Assembly: GCA_002423125.1 (NCBI GenBank)
Contig: DIUW01000036.1
Span: 1-38,175 of the forward strand
From: Legionellaceae bacterium UBA6148
GTDB lineage: Bacteria; Pseudomonadota; Gammaproteobacteria; Legionellales; Legionellaceae
Length of the DNA stretch: 38,175 nucleotides
Reading direction: 5' to 3'
Made by a program: the position numbers and the translations under genes. The notes beneath the pieces were generated by a model. It made no database searches. It was not told where the DNA came from and worked only from the letters and a program-made list of their open reading frames with translations. Numbering within the stretch: the first letter of the stretch is position 1; each line of letters starts with the position of its first letter. Shown here piece after piece: positions 8,513 to 15,945 of the stretch.

Positions 8513-8587
8513 ACCGACGCCGTTGTTTTCCCGTTCAGCGATAGTCAAGATTGTAAAAAATATCAATAGAAGAAAAGGAAATTTACT

Positions 8588-9415
8588 ATGTTGGTTAGTG
8601 CATTACCTCCACATTATTCCGAAATATTAGCGACTTTTTCGAGTGCAATCCATCCAACTGCCATCGTTGCAGAGGGTGCGTGTATTGGTAATAACGTTCA
8701 TATTGGCCCCTATTCTATTATTGGTGAAAATGTCACGATTGGCGATGACTGTGTTATTCATTCTCATGTTGTGATTGAGGGCTGGACGACCATTGGATGT
8801 CGCAACCAAATTTTTACGGGCGCAATCATCGGCAATATTCCGCAAGATTTAAAATTTATAGGTGAACAAAGCGTTGTAACTATTGGTGATAATAATATTA
8901 TTCGTGAATATGTTACGATTAATAGGGGAACACTCGGCGGGGGAGGCGAAACCAGAGTTGGAAATCATAATTTATTGATGACTGGCTCTCATCTTGCTCA
9001 TGATGTTTTAATTGGGAATCACAATATCATTGTTAATTTTGTAGGAATTGCGGGACACGCTATCATAGAAGATTGGGTTACCATTGGCGCTCATTGTGTA
9101 GTTCATCAGTTTTGTAAATTAGGCCGATTATCGATGATTGGTTCTCACAGTGTTCTTAATAAAGATGTATTACCCTTCTCACTCATTGATGGCAATCCAT
9201 CCAAACTTTACGGTCTAAATGTCGTTCGTCTACGACGAAATGGCTATACCTCAGCCGCTCGCATGCAGCTGCAAAAAGCATATAAAATTATTAATCGTTC
9301 GGGTTTGACGGTTGCTGAAGTCATTGATGAAATTAAGCGAACAGTGCTGCTTAATTCAGATATTGAACATCTGCTATTGTTTCTCGAGCACGCGAAACGC
9401 GGCGTCTATCGATAA
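8588..9415 (+). CDS. lpxA: UDP-N-acetylglucosamine acyltransferase LpxA
   Basis: LpxA puts the 3-O-acyl chain on UDP-GlcNAc, the first step of lipid A synthesis, in the cytoplasm. The 275-residue protein is a left-handed beta-helix built from hexapeptide repeats from about residue 21, with an alpha-helical C-terminus. H135 and the catalytic H138 lie in S-H-L-A-H-D, matching E. coli H122 and H125, and the Q-D-L-K-F segment is present. It is 13 residues longer than E. coli LpxA at the N-terminus. lpxD follows after 12 bases, but fabZ is absent, so this differs from the common lpxD-fabZ-lpxA-lpxB order. It may be a second set, as Legionella species carry paralogues. Confidence 0.93.
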   Translation: MLVSALPPHYSEILATFSSAIHPTAIVAEGACIGNNVHIGPYSIIGENVTIGDDCVIHSHVVIEGWTTIGCRNQIFTGAIIGNIPQDLKFIGEQSVVTIGDNNIIREYVTINRGTLGGGGETRVGNHNLLMTGSHLAHDVLIGNHNIIVNFVGIAGHAIIEDWVTIGAHCVVHQFCKLGRLSMIGSHSVLNKDVLPFSLIDGNPSKLYGLNVVRLRRNGYTSAARMQLQKAYKIINRSGLTVAEVIDEIKRTVLLNSDIEHLLLFLEHAKRGVYR

Positions 9416-9427
9416 AGGTCTATCACG

Positions 9428-10447
9428 ATGCAAAACGACTTAATTGATACTTCAATTGTCTTCACTATGGGGGAGCTTGAGCGCATTTCAGAGGGCATAC
9501 TTCATCAAGAAGATGCACGAGGAAAAAAAATTTATGGCATTACCTCCTTAACACAAGCCCAGCCCACAGAAATTTCTTTTTTTCATCATAAAAAATATTT
9601 AACTTCATTTAAACAATCTCAAGCGGGCGCTTGCATTATTGCTCCAGGCTATGAAAAACATGCGCCGAGCAATATGACTCTATTGGTTCATCCTAATCCC
9701 TACAAAGCATATGCGTTGATTCTGCAAGCATTTCATCCTGAGTCATCATGCATTTCTTTCCGTAGTTCAACAGCATACATTGCAAAAACTGCGGCTCTGG
9801 GCCAAGACTGCCATATTGAACATGGCGCGTATATTGGTGAGCACGTCATTCTTGGCGATCGTTGTAAAATTGGTGTGAATAGTTATATTGGTGATCGCGT
9901 GCATATGGGGACTGACTGTATTATTGAAAATAATGTCAGTATCTGCCATGCAGAAATTGGCAATAAATTGCGTGTTTATCCAGGAGCACGGATAGGGCAA
10001 GATGGCTTTGGGTTTGCAAGTGATGCTGATGGGCATTATAAAATCCCGCATTTAGGAAAAGTCATCATTGGTGATGATGTTTCTATTGGTGCAAACAGTT
10101 GTATTGATCGAGGTTCGGTTAGCAATACCATTATCGAGGATTATTGCCGAATTGACAATCTTGTACAGATTGGTCATAACGTTAAGGTAGGAAAAGGCAG
10201 TGTTCTATGTGCACAAGTTGGAATTGCTGGGAGTACGGTGATTGGGAAATTTGTGACATTTGCAGGGAAAGCAGGGGCAATAAATAGTATCAGTATCGGT
10301 GATGGTGTCATGGTTTTATTTGGCGCTAGGGTCATTAATAATATTGATGCCGGTGCTCGCGTAGGAGGGCATCCTGCGATTGAATCTAAAAGTTGGTTGC
10401 GTCAAGCAGTTTTTTTGAAAAAACAAACTAAGAACTCCAAAAAATAA
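9428..10447 (+). CDS. lpxD: UDP-3-O-acyl-glucosamine N-acyltransferase LpxD
   Basis: LpxD adds the N-linked acyl chain to UDP-3-O-acyl-GlcN after LpxC deacetylation. The 339-residue product (E. coli 341) has the N-terminal uridine-binding domain, including I-S-F-F-H-H-K-K-Y near 49-57, then a long hexapeptide-repeat helix. Catalytic H250 lies in Q-I-G-H-N-V, matching E. coli H239. G-Q-D-G-F-G-F-A at 190-197 is the usual LpxD signature. It sits 12 bases after lpxA and 48 before a barrel protein gene, so all three may be one transcript. Confidence 0.93.
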   Translation: MQNDLIDTSIVFTMGELERISEGILHQEDARGKKIYGITSLTQAQPTEISFFHHKKYLTSFKQSQAGACIIAPGYEKHAPSNMTLLVHPNPYKAYALILQAFHPESSCISFRSSTAYIAKTAALGQDCHIEHGAYIGEHVILGDRCKIGVNSYIGDRVHMGTDCIIENNVSICHAEIGNKLRVYPGARIGQDGFGFASDADGHYKIPHLGKVIIGDDVSIGANSCIDRGSVSNTIIEDYCRIDNLVQIGHNVKVGKGSVLCAQVGIAGSTVIGKFVTFAGKAGAINSISIGDGVMVLFGARVINNIDAGARVGGHPAIESKSWLRQAVFLKKQTKNSKK

Positions 10448-10495
10448 ATCATCATGTAACAGACGAATGAATATGATAGGTGGGTTATTAAAAAT

Positions 10496-11368
10496 ATGTT
10501 AAAAAAACCAAGCTTTTTCTATACGTTGATTTTAATGTTGGTAGTAAATATTGCTTATGCAAATTCAACATTTAATTCAATCCCCTCTTCTTCTCTAAAT
10601 AGTAAGAAAAACATCTTCACACGATTGTTTTTAGAAGGTGAATGGTACGCCTCCTGGGGATACAACAGGGAATTTTGGAGTCATGCCAATATTCATGTTG
10701 TCCAGCCATCATTAGGTAATAATCTTACGTTTCATCGGGTACGTGGAATAGATGAGTTTAGTTCACCTGTCGCGCGCGATTTATTTGTACCGCAATATAA
10801 TATTCGTATTGGTCGTTTTGTTAATGAAGCACGCTCAGTTGCACTTGAGTTAAATTTGGATCATACACGTTATAATACGGCAATAGGTCAAATTGTACAG
10901 ACGACAGGAACAATTGATGGCCGTCATTTTAATCAATATTTGAAGCTTTATGAAAATGTGTTTTCCGAGGTTCTTCATAATGGCGCTAATCACTTAATGC
11001 TCAATGCTGTTTATCGTTTTCCCCTACTTGGAAAAGTGAACGAAACCTTCAGCACAGCCGGCATCCTGAAAGCAGGTGCGGGCATTATGTTACCTCATAC
11101 TTCAACGATTGTTTTTGATCATCCCAATGATCCTGGTAGTAAAACTTGGGGGCATTTGTTAGGTACGAATAGTGGATGGTGGCAATTAAATGGTTATACC
11201 GCTGGAATGGAGGCGGGTTTTAGATTTATTCCCTATAAACCAATTTATTTAGAATTTACTGACAAAATTGCATTTTCTTATTTTTATAATCTTCCTGTTT
11301 ATAAAGGAACGATACATCAAAATTTGTTTATGAATGAAATTATCATAAGCCTTGGGTTTTCTTTTTAA
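10496..11368 (+). CDS. Outer-membrane beta-barrel protein of unknown function
   Basis: The 290-residue product has a clear signal peptide (K-K-P-S-F-F-Y-T then a hydrophobic core, cleavage likely after A-Y-A near residue 22). It ends in S-L-G-F-S-F, the terminal-Phe signature of BAM substrates. The body has Y-A-S-W-G-Y-N-R-E-F-W-S-H-A-N-I-H and V-P-Q-Y-N-I-R-I-G-R-F, which I recall from an uncharacterised barrel family of Proteobacteria and Bacteroidetes. It lies 48 bases downstream of lpxD in the same direction, so a lipid A-linked role such as a deacylase or palmitoyl-transferase-like enzyme is conceivable. No catalytic signature of LpxR, PagL or PagP was recognised. Confidence 0.7.
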   Translation: MLKKPSFFYTLILMLVVNIAYANSTFNSIPSSSLNSKKNIFTRLFLEGEWYASWGYNREFWSHANIHVVQPSLGNNLTFHRVRGIDEFSSPVARDLFVPQYNIRIGRFVNEARSVALELNLDHTRYNTAIGQIVQTTGTIDGRHFNQYLKLYENVFSEVLHNGANHLMLNAVYRFPLLGKVNETFSTAGILKAGAGIMLPHTSTIVFDHPNDPGSKTWGHLLGTNSGWWQLNGYTAGMEAGFRFIPYKPIYLEFTDKIAFSYFYNLPVYKGTIHQNLFMNEIIISLGFSF

Positions 11369-11395
11369 TAATAGTGTCTTGCAGGATGATTTTTT

Positions 11396-11433
11396 GTTAT
11401 TCGTGACTCGTTATATAACGAGTCACGAATAAC
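11396..11433. terminator. Perfect 38-bp palindrome between convergent genes
   Basis: The half-site GTTATTCGTGACTCGTTAT (11396-11414) is followed immediately by its exact reverse complement (11415-11433), giving a 19-bp stem with no spacer. It lies 27 bases after the barrel gene stop and 5 bases past the acyltransferase stop on the other strand. It is well placed to end both transcripts, but no T-run follows on either strand; the T6 at 11390-11395 is on the wrong side. A terminator role is likely by position; a protein-binding site is the alternative. Confidence 0.6.
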
Positions 11434-11438
11434 ACAGA

Positions 11439-12293
11439 CTACCCTTGATAATGATCACTGAACTTCCAGCGACGATGGACCCAATACCATTGCTCCGGAT
11501 GTGCAAGAATCATTGTTTCCATTGCTTGATTATAAATACGGGTATTTTCATAAACACTTTGTTTGATATTTTCAGAATGTTGCCACTCCAACTCTGGAAA
11601 AAATTCAAGAACATGCTTCCCATTGGGCAGTCGATAAAAAGCCGTTGGAATAATAGGAGCTTTCTTTTTATGCGCAAAAATCGCCACACTTTTATATGTC
11701 CCTGCTTTTAAACCAAAAAAATTGACCGCAATACCATGTTTTGTTTTGACATCAGCATGCTGATCGAATGCATATAGAATAATCCCTTTTTTATCTAAAA
11801 TTGATGGAAGCATCTTTATAAGCCGTAAACTGCTAACAACTTTGATGCCTGCATTTTGTAATCGTTGAAAAAAGATATTTTCTAGCCATTTATTTCGAAT
11901 TGGACGGCGCACTATCCAAAATTGCTCGCGAAGGGATTTTAATGCAGGAAGGCCTAATATAGGGGCGAATTCCCAGTTCCCTAGATGTCCAACGAGCAGA
12001 ATGACGCCTTTATCTTTTTGATGAGCAGCTAGTAGGTGTTCAACCCCACGTAATTCAACATGTTGGTATTCTCCTTTTTTTTGATACCAACCAATTAAAA
12101 AAAATTCCTTTATCAATTTTGCTAAGTGGGAATAAAATGCTTTGGCAAACCGGGTTTGTTCTTTTTCAGAAAGATGGTTAAATGCCAATTGAATATTTTT
12201 CATGACGACTTGTTTTCGAAGGGGTAAAAATCGAAATAAAAAACGACCCGCGAGACTAACGTGAAGAGCTGCAATAACTTTTCCATCAAGCAT
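11439..12293 (-). CDS. LpxL/HtrB-family lipid A late acyltransferase (copy 1)
   Basis: A 284-residue member of the lysophospholipid acyltransferase superfamily that adds a secondary acyl chain to lipid A at the inner membrane. H103-L-G-N-W-E108 forms the HX4E catalytic motif. The C-terminus ends with P-E-Q-W-Y-W-V-H-R-R-W-K, the LpxL/LpxM signature. The ATG at 12293 is chosen because it sits within the stop of the preceding paralogue (ATGCTTGA, 8-base overlap), which implies coupling; a longer frame to 12398 would overlap that gene too far. The usual N-terminal membrane helix of E. coli LpxL appears reduced. Which acyl position it serves cannot be told. Confidence 0.85.
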   Translation of the reverse strand: MLDGKVIAALHVSLAGRFLFRFLPLRKQVVMKNIQLAFNHLSEKEQTRFAKAFYSHLAKLIKEFFLIGWYQKKGEYQHVELRGVEHLLAAHQKDKGVILLVGHLGNWEFAPILGLPALKSLREQFWIVRRPIRNKWLENIFFQRLQNAGIKVVSSLRLIKMLPSILDKKGIILYAFDQHADVKTKHGIAVNFFGLKAGTYKSVAIFAHKKKAPIIPTAFYRLPNGKHVLEFFPELEWQHSENIKQSVYENTRIYNQAMETMILAHPEQWYWVHRRWKFSDHYQG

Positions 12294-13152
12294 AGTTTTT
12301 AAAATCCTTATTCCAACGATTATAGGACCAGATCCATTGTTCAGGATGTTGCAAAATGAACGATTCAATGGTTTTACTATAGATTCTGGTATTTTCAATT
12401 ATCGCGGTATTTTTATCTGGATGATCTTGCCACTCAAGTTCAGAATGAAACTCAACGATATGGCGTCCTTTTTCTGTTCGATAGGTTATGCAAGGAACAA
12501 CTGGGGTTTGCCAACGATGCGCTAAACTGGCGAGAGTTTTATATGCCGTTGTTTTTACTCCGAGGAATTCAATTTCACAACTTGAGCGAGATTTTTCCGG
12601 TGCGCGCTGGTCTATTGCGATCCAAACAAAGCTATTTTTGGCAATCGCTTTTTTTATATCTCTTATAGCATTACCTTTATGAATGATGGTAATGCAGTTA
12701 TTAAAGCGTGAGAAAAGCATTTTTTGAACATAGGGTGTTTTTAATGATTGGCGTACCGCATGATATTTTCCCTTAAACTCTGGGGTTTGCAAGGTTGCCA
12801 ACGACCAAGCATATTCCCAACTTCCTAAATGACCTGATAACAAAAATACCCCTCGCCCTCTACTGGCCGCGGTAATCAAATTCTCTATTCCTCGTACTTC
12901 AATTCGCTTATATAACTGCTTTTTACTAAAAAAGAACAAGCGTAATACTTCCGCGATAGAGGTTATTGTATGAGAAAAAAAAGCCTCACAGAGCCTCTGC
13001 TTGTCTTTTAAATCTATTGCGTCTTTATAAACCAGATCAAGATTTGTCATGACCCTTGATTTATGGGACGAAAGAAACCTGTGGAATAGTGTTCCAAGCC
13101 AGGTTACAAGGAGTGTAGGGGATTTTTTTTCCCAGCTCGAATCAAGCATCAA
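12286..13152 (-). CDS. LpxL/HtrB-family lipid A late acyltransferase (copy 2)
   Basis: A 288-residue paralogue of the next gene downstream. The HX4E motif is H108-L-G-S-W-E113 in L-L-S-G-H-L-G-S-W-E-Y. The C-terminal signature is altered: P-E-Q-W-I-W-S-Y-N-R-W-N replaces the usual W-x-H-R-R-(F/W)-K, so acyl-donor or acceptor preference may differ. It is the first gene of the pair, with a candidate promoter at 13212-13241 and a G-A-G-A-A-G ribosome site. The tandem copies probably arose by duplication and then diverged. Confidence 0.82.
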   Translation of the reverse strand: MMLDSSWEKKSPTLLVTWLGTLFHRFLSSHKSRVMTNLDLVYKDAIDLKDKQRLCEAFFSHTITSIAEVLRLFFFSKKQLYKRIEVRGIENLITAASRGRGVFLLSGHLGSWEYAWSLATLQTPEFKGKYHAVRQSLKTPYVQKMLFSRFNNCITIIHKGNAIRDIKKAIAKNSFVWIAIDQRAPEKSRSSCEIEFLGVKTTAYKTLASLAHRWQTPVVPCITYRTEKGRHIVEFHSELEWQDHPDKNTAIIENTRIYSKTIESFILQHPEQWIWSYNRWNKDFKNYA

Positions 13153-13184
13153 AACTTCTCACAAATAGATAATCTAAGAAAGGC

Positions 13185-13241
13185 CTCTCTTAAAGAGAGA
13201 TGTTAATTTATATAATAATGTATAATCATCAGTCATTACAA
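13185..13241 (-). promoter_or_regulatory. Candidate promoter and leader hairpin for the acyltransferase pair
   Basis: On the minus strand TTGTAA (13241-13236) and TATTAT (13217-13212) are 18 bases apart, matching consensus at four and five positions. Transcription would start near 13205, about 50 bases before the gene. Within the leader, CTCTCT (13185-13190) and AGAGAG (13194-13199) form a 6-bp stem with a TAA loop. The AT-rich stretch also has TATAAT on the plus strand at 13211 and 13221, so other assignments are possible. Confidence 0.4.
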
Positions 13242-13653
13242 TCAGAAAAAACTCCAGCGACTCCCGCTTACATTGCATGTCTAATCCAATTAATGTTCAA
13301 ATAACGTTGTTTATCATCTTACACACTCTCGTGCTTTTTAGTAGAGGTGACAGAACAATTTATGCTCATGGTTGGTGCGTAAGCAAATATTCTGAGCACC
13401 GTCGTTGCTCCCAGAAAAACAGGAAGACCTTAATTTACTGGATTTCTTTAATAGCAAAAGTCATTGAAGAAAAAGGTGTTGTTTTATTTTTTTTAATTTA
13501 GAATAGCATTGTACAAATAAGTTAATATAAAAACTATTCGCGCGCGTCTTCTTGCGTTAGTATATTTACTTTATTGTGATTACCTCTGGGTTCATATGAG
13601 AGATAAAAATAAAAAAAATGGCCAATGATTATAATTGATTTTAGGGAGGAAGT
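13242..13653. other. Gene-free stretch of about 400 bases
   Basis: No convincing gene is seen. A 74-codon plus-strand frame at 13277-13501 lacks a ribosome site, a recognisable motif and plausible composition, and was not accepted. The right end should hold the promoter of the barrel gene at 13654, but no clear -35/-10 pair stands out. An AGGGAGGAAG ribosome site is present at 13643-13652. Confidence 0.5.
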
Positions 13654-14391
13654 ATGAACAAGAGCATGATAGTTTGTGTTACATTAGGATGTTCTTTAAG
13701 CATGGCAAATTCAAATGCAGGTACTATGGGTGATGTATCGTTGGTTGATCATAACATTAAACCATTTGTTAGTGTTGAAGGCTTCCCAGTTTGGATTAAT
13801 GCCGGAAGTGCGGAGTATATAAAAGACAGTACGACGCAGCTCAGTAAGCATGATTTTGTATCAGGAGGTGCTCGCTTTGCAGGTGGTTTTGCGTACCCAC
13901 ATACACCGAATATTAATTTTACGTTTGATGCCGCATGGAATTATTTTGGACGATCTTCTAATTCTAATTCTGACGCAGATTCTCGCGTGACATTTAGTGG
14001 CCCGGATTTATTATTAGGAGCTACTTATAAAATCAAAGATAAATACGAGTTATTTGCAAAGTTTGGCGTTCTTTTCGAGCGACTAGGATACTCCTTTAAC
14101 TCAAAAACGCCGTTAAATTACTCTTTTGATGGCGCAAATTATGTAACTAACTTGTCAATGAAATCTACCGTACTGGATTTTTTGCCAGAATTGAAAGTGG
14201 GGGGAGTATATAACCTTAATACTCATTGGGGCGTATCGCTTGCTTATATGCACGCGTTTGGAGATACACCCAATTTTGTTTTAACTGATATAACAACCAC
14301 AACACCCGGGCAATTAAATATAGATAGTAATTTTAAAGGTCCATCGTTGAATTCAGTACTCGTCGGAGCTCGTTATCAATTTGTCGATTAA
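13654..14391 (+). CDS. Small outer-membrane beta-barrel protein (OmpA/OmpW-like size)
   Basis: The 245-residue product has a signal peptide of about 22 residues (C-V-T-L-G-C-S-L-S-M-A-N-S-N-A) followed by A-G-T-M-G, a start that I associate with abundant Legionellales outer-membrane proteins. The mature part is a run of amphipathic strands with Gly/Asn/Ser-rich turns, including Y-E-L-F-A-K-F-G-V-L-F and W-G-V-S-L-A-Y-M-H-A-F-G. It closes with S-V-L-V-G-A-R-Y-Q-F-V-D, a barrel-type end with Phe three residues from the terminus. A strong ribosome site precedes the ATG. It is monocistronic, flanked by a long gap and a convergent gmhB. Function is unknown. Confidence 0.65.
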   Translation: MNKSMIVCVTLGCSLSMANSNAGTMGDVSLVDHNIKPFVSVEGFPVWINAGSAEYIKDSTTQLSKHDFVSGGARFAGGFAYPHTPNINFTFDAAWNYFGRSSNSNSDADSRVTFSGPDLLLGATYKIKDKYELFAKFGVLFERLGYSFNSKTPLNYSFDGANYVTNLSMKSTVLDFLPELKVGGVYNLNTHWGVSLAYMHAFGDTPNFVLTDITTTTPGQLNIDSNFKGPSLNSVLVGARYQFVD

Positions 14392-14407
14392 GAAATAATA
14401 TAACGGT

Positions 14408-14457
14408 TCACTGCCTTTGCTTTTGAGATTTATTTTTCATTCCCGCAAAAGCAGTGA
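14408..14457. terminator. Imperfect inverted repeat between convergent genes
   Basis: TGCTTTTG (14418-14425) pairs with CAAAAGCA (14446-14453), and a longer imperfect pairing of TCACTGC (14408-14414) with GCAGTGA (14451-14457) is possible. It fills the 70-base gap between the barrel gene and gmhB, whose coding ends face each other. There is no clean T-run, so the terminator call rests mostly on position. Confidence 0.35.
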
Positions 14458-14461
14458 GCGA

Positions 14462-15055
14462 TTATAAAAAACCAATCACTTGCTCAAGAGAGCTGACAAT
14501 ACCCGTCAAAGTACGACTGTCTGCAGAATTCACGGAAAATTCATTTACGCCATTGCAACCACATGGCCATGCAACCTCAGAAGACAGTAAATCCTTATAG
14601 AGTAAATTATATCTTACTCCCGCCCAAACTCCTGCCTGAATATCCGTTTGTTTATCTCCCACAAAAACGGAACGCGACAAATCAATATCAAACTCTTGTA
14701 CAGCTTGTAATATCATTCCTGGTGCAGGCTTTCTAAATAATGACTCTACTTTATATTTCCCAATACCATGATCTGGATGTGTTGGGCAAAAATAGACTTT
14801 GTCAACAGGAGCAAGCTCACTGGCGAATCGAGAACACATCCAGTCGGTCAACTGAAAGAAATCCTTTTCTGTATAATAGCCACGCCCAATTCCCGATTGA
14901 TTTGTTACTACACAAATCAAATACCCACGCTGTTTTGCCTGACGACAAAGATTAAAAATTCCAGGGATAAATTCAAATTTATCGATTGTGCTGACATAAC
15001 CATAATCGATATTAATCACACCATCACGATCAAGAAATAAAGCAGGACGATCCAT
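14462..15055 (-). CDS. gmhB: D-glycero-beta-D-manno-heptose-1,7-bisphosphate 7-phosphatase GmhB
   Basis: GmhB removes the C7 phosphate from heptose 1,7-bisphosphate between the two HldE reactions. It is a 197-residue HAD phosphatase with nucleophile D9 and acid/base D11 in F-L-D-R-D-G-V-I-N, T-N-Q-S-G-I-G-R-G at about 51-59, and R-K-P-A-P-G-M. The zinc loop is unusual: C90-P-T-H93 is present, but the C-x-C pair that normally precedes R-K-P is replaced by E-S-L-F. About 25 extra residues extend the C-terminus. A GGAGAAAATGA ribosome site precedes the ATG. It follows gmhA by 63 bases. Confidence 0.9.
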   Translation of the reverse strand: MDRPALFLDRDGVINIDYGYVSTIDKFEFIPGIFNLCRQAKQRGYLICVVTNQSGIGRGYYTEKDFFQLTDWMCSRFASELAPVDKVYFCPTHPDHGIGKYKVESLFRKPAPGMILQAVQEFDIDLSRSVFVGDKQTDIQAGVWAGVRYNLLYKDLLSSEVAWPCGCNGVNEFSVNSADSRTLTGIVSSLEQVIGFL

Positions 15056-15118
15056 TCATTTTCTCCATCAGGCCAAATACTCAATATCACGATGGATATA
15101 CAAGGAGCAAAATGGGGT

Positions 15119-15787
15119 TTAAAACTCAGCAGCGCGAGTTTCAAGAAGGAGAGGGTTTACAATAAAATCACCACTTAAATCAGAGTGTTCGAATTTATAT
15201 TTCGAGAAGTCATCGTTAAACAACATTTGCTCCACCAATCCACAAAGGATATGACCCAAAACCATATGAGCTTCCTGAATTTTAGGCGTATCCGCAGAAG
15301 GAACCTCAAGAATAAAATCACACGATTGCCGCATTGGACCACCACAATTACCGGTCATCCCAATACAAATTATCCCAGAGTCTCTCCCTGCTTCTAAAGC
15401 ACGAAGGATATTCGGTGATTGACCTGAGGTCGAATAAGCAATCAATACATCACCAAATCGCCCATGAGCCTGAACTTGCCGAGCAAAAATCTGCTCATAT
15501 CCATAATCATTACTGATGGACGTTAATATCGAAGAATCCGTTGTTAATGCCATAGCCGCCAATCCTCGCCTATCAAATGCAAAACGATTCACAAATTCTG
15601 CCGCGATATGTTGAGCCTCTGCTGCACTACCGCCATTGCCTGCAAGTAATAACTTATTTCCTCCTAGCAAACAATCAATACACGCCATTGCACTTGCTTC
15701 CAATGTTGACATCAATTGAATATCGGTCAACATGCTAGCAAGAAGAGTTTGGGTATTTTGTATCTGAGTGTAAATATAGTCCTTCAT
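15119..15787 (-). CDS. gmhA: Sedoheptulose 7-phosphate isomerase GmhA
   Basis: GmhA makes D-glycero-D-manno-heptose 7-phosphate from sedoheptulose 7-phosphate, the entry step to ADP-heptose. The 222-residue SIS-domain protein carries A-G-N-G-G-S-A-A-E-A-Q-H-I-A-A-E-F near 50-66, A-Y-S-T-S-G-Q-S-P-N, and I-Q-E-A-H with the catalytic histidine, all expected for the family. It is about 30 residues longer than E. coli GmhA, with a divergent C-terminal tail after the SIS fold. With gmhB, hldE and hldD the window holds the full ADP-heptose pathway in two separate transcripts. Confidence 0.92.
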   Translation of the reverse strand: MKDYIYTQIQNTQTLLASMLTDIQLMSTLEASAMACIDCLLGGNKLLLAGNGGSAAEAQHIAAEFVNRFAFDRRGLAAMALTTDSSILTSISNDYGYEQIFARQVQAHGRFGDVLIAYSTSGQSPNILRALEAGRDSGIICIGMTGNCGGPMRQSCDFILEVPSADTPKIQEAHMVLGHILCGLVEQMLFNDDFSKYKFEHSDLSGDFIVNPLLLETRAAEF

Positions 15788-15836
15788 AATTATCTCTAGC
15801 GTAAATCAAAAAAATATACGATTGCCAAAAAATGAG

Positions 15837-15857
15837 TCGTAATGAAATCGATTACGA
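15837..15857. promoter_or_regulatory. Inverted repeat in the gmhA-permease divergent promoter region
   Basis: TCGTAAT (15837-15843) and ATTACGA (15851-15857) form a 7-bp stem with 7 bases between. It sits 50 bases upstream of gmhA and 89 upstream of the permease gene, where a shared regulator could bind. No promoter consensus was identified with confidence here. Confidence 0.3.
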
Positions 15858-15945
15858 ATCTTTACGGACTTCCGATCATAACATATAGACTACTCACCAG
15901 TGAATTGCTACTCTTTGCCAATCCCTTCATTACCAATAATGAAAA

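Noticed and set aside
12294..12398. N-terminal extension of the first LpxL-like protein
   Set aside because: It would overlap the upstream paralogue by over 100 bases in another frame and does not resemble the family; the ATG inside the stop overlap at 12293 fits better.
13277..13501. 74-codon plus-strand frame in the gap before the barrel gene
   Set aside because: No ribosome site, no recognisable motif and mixed composition; likely chance ORF.
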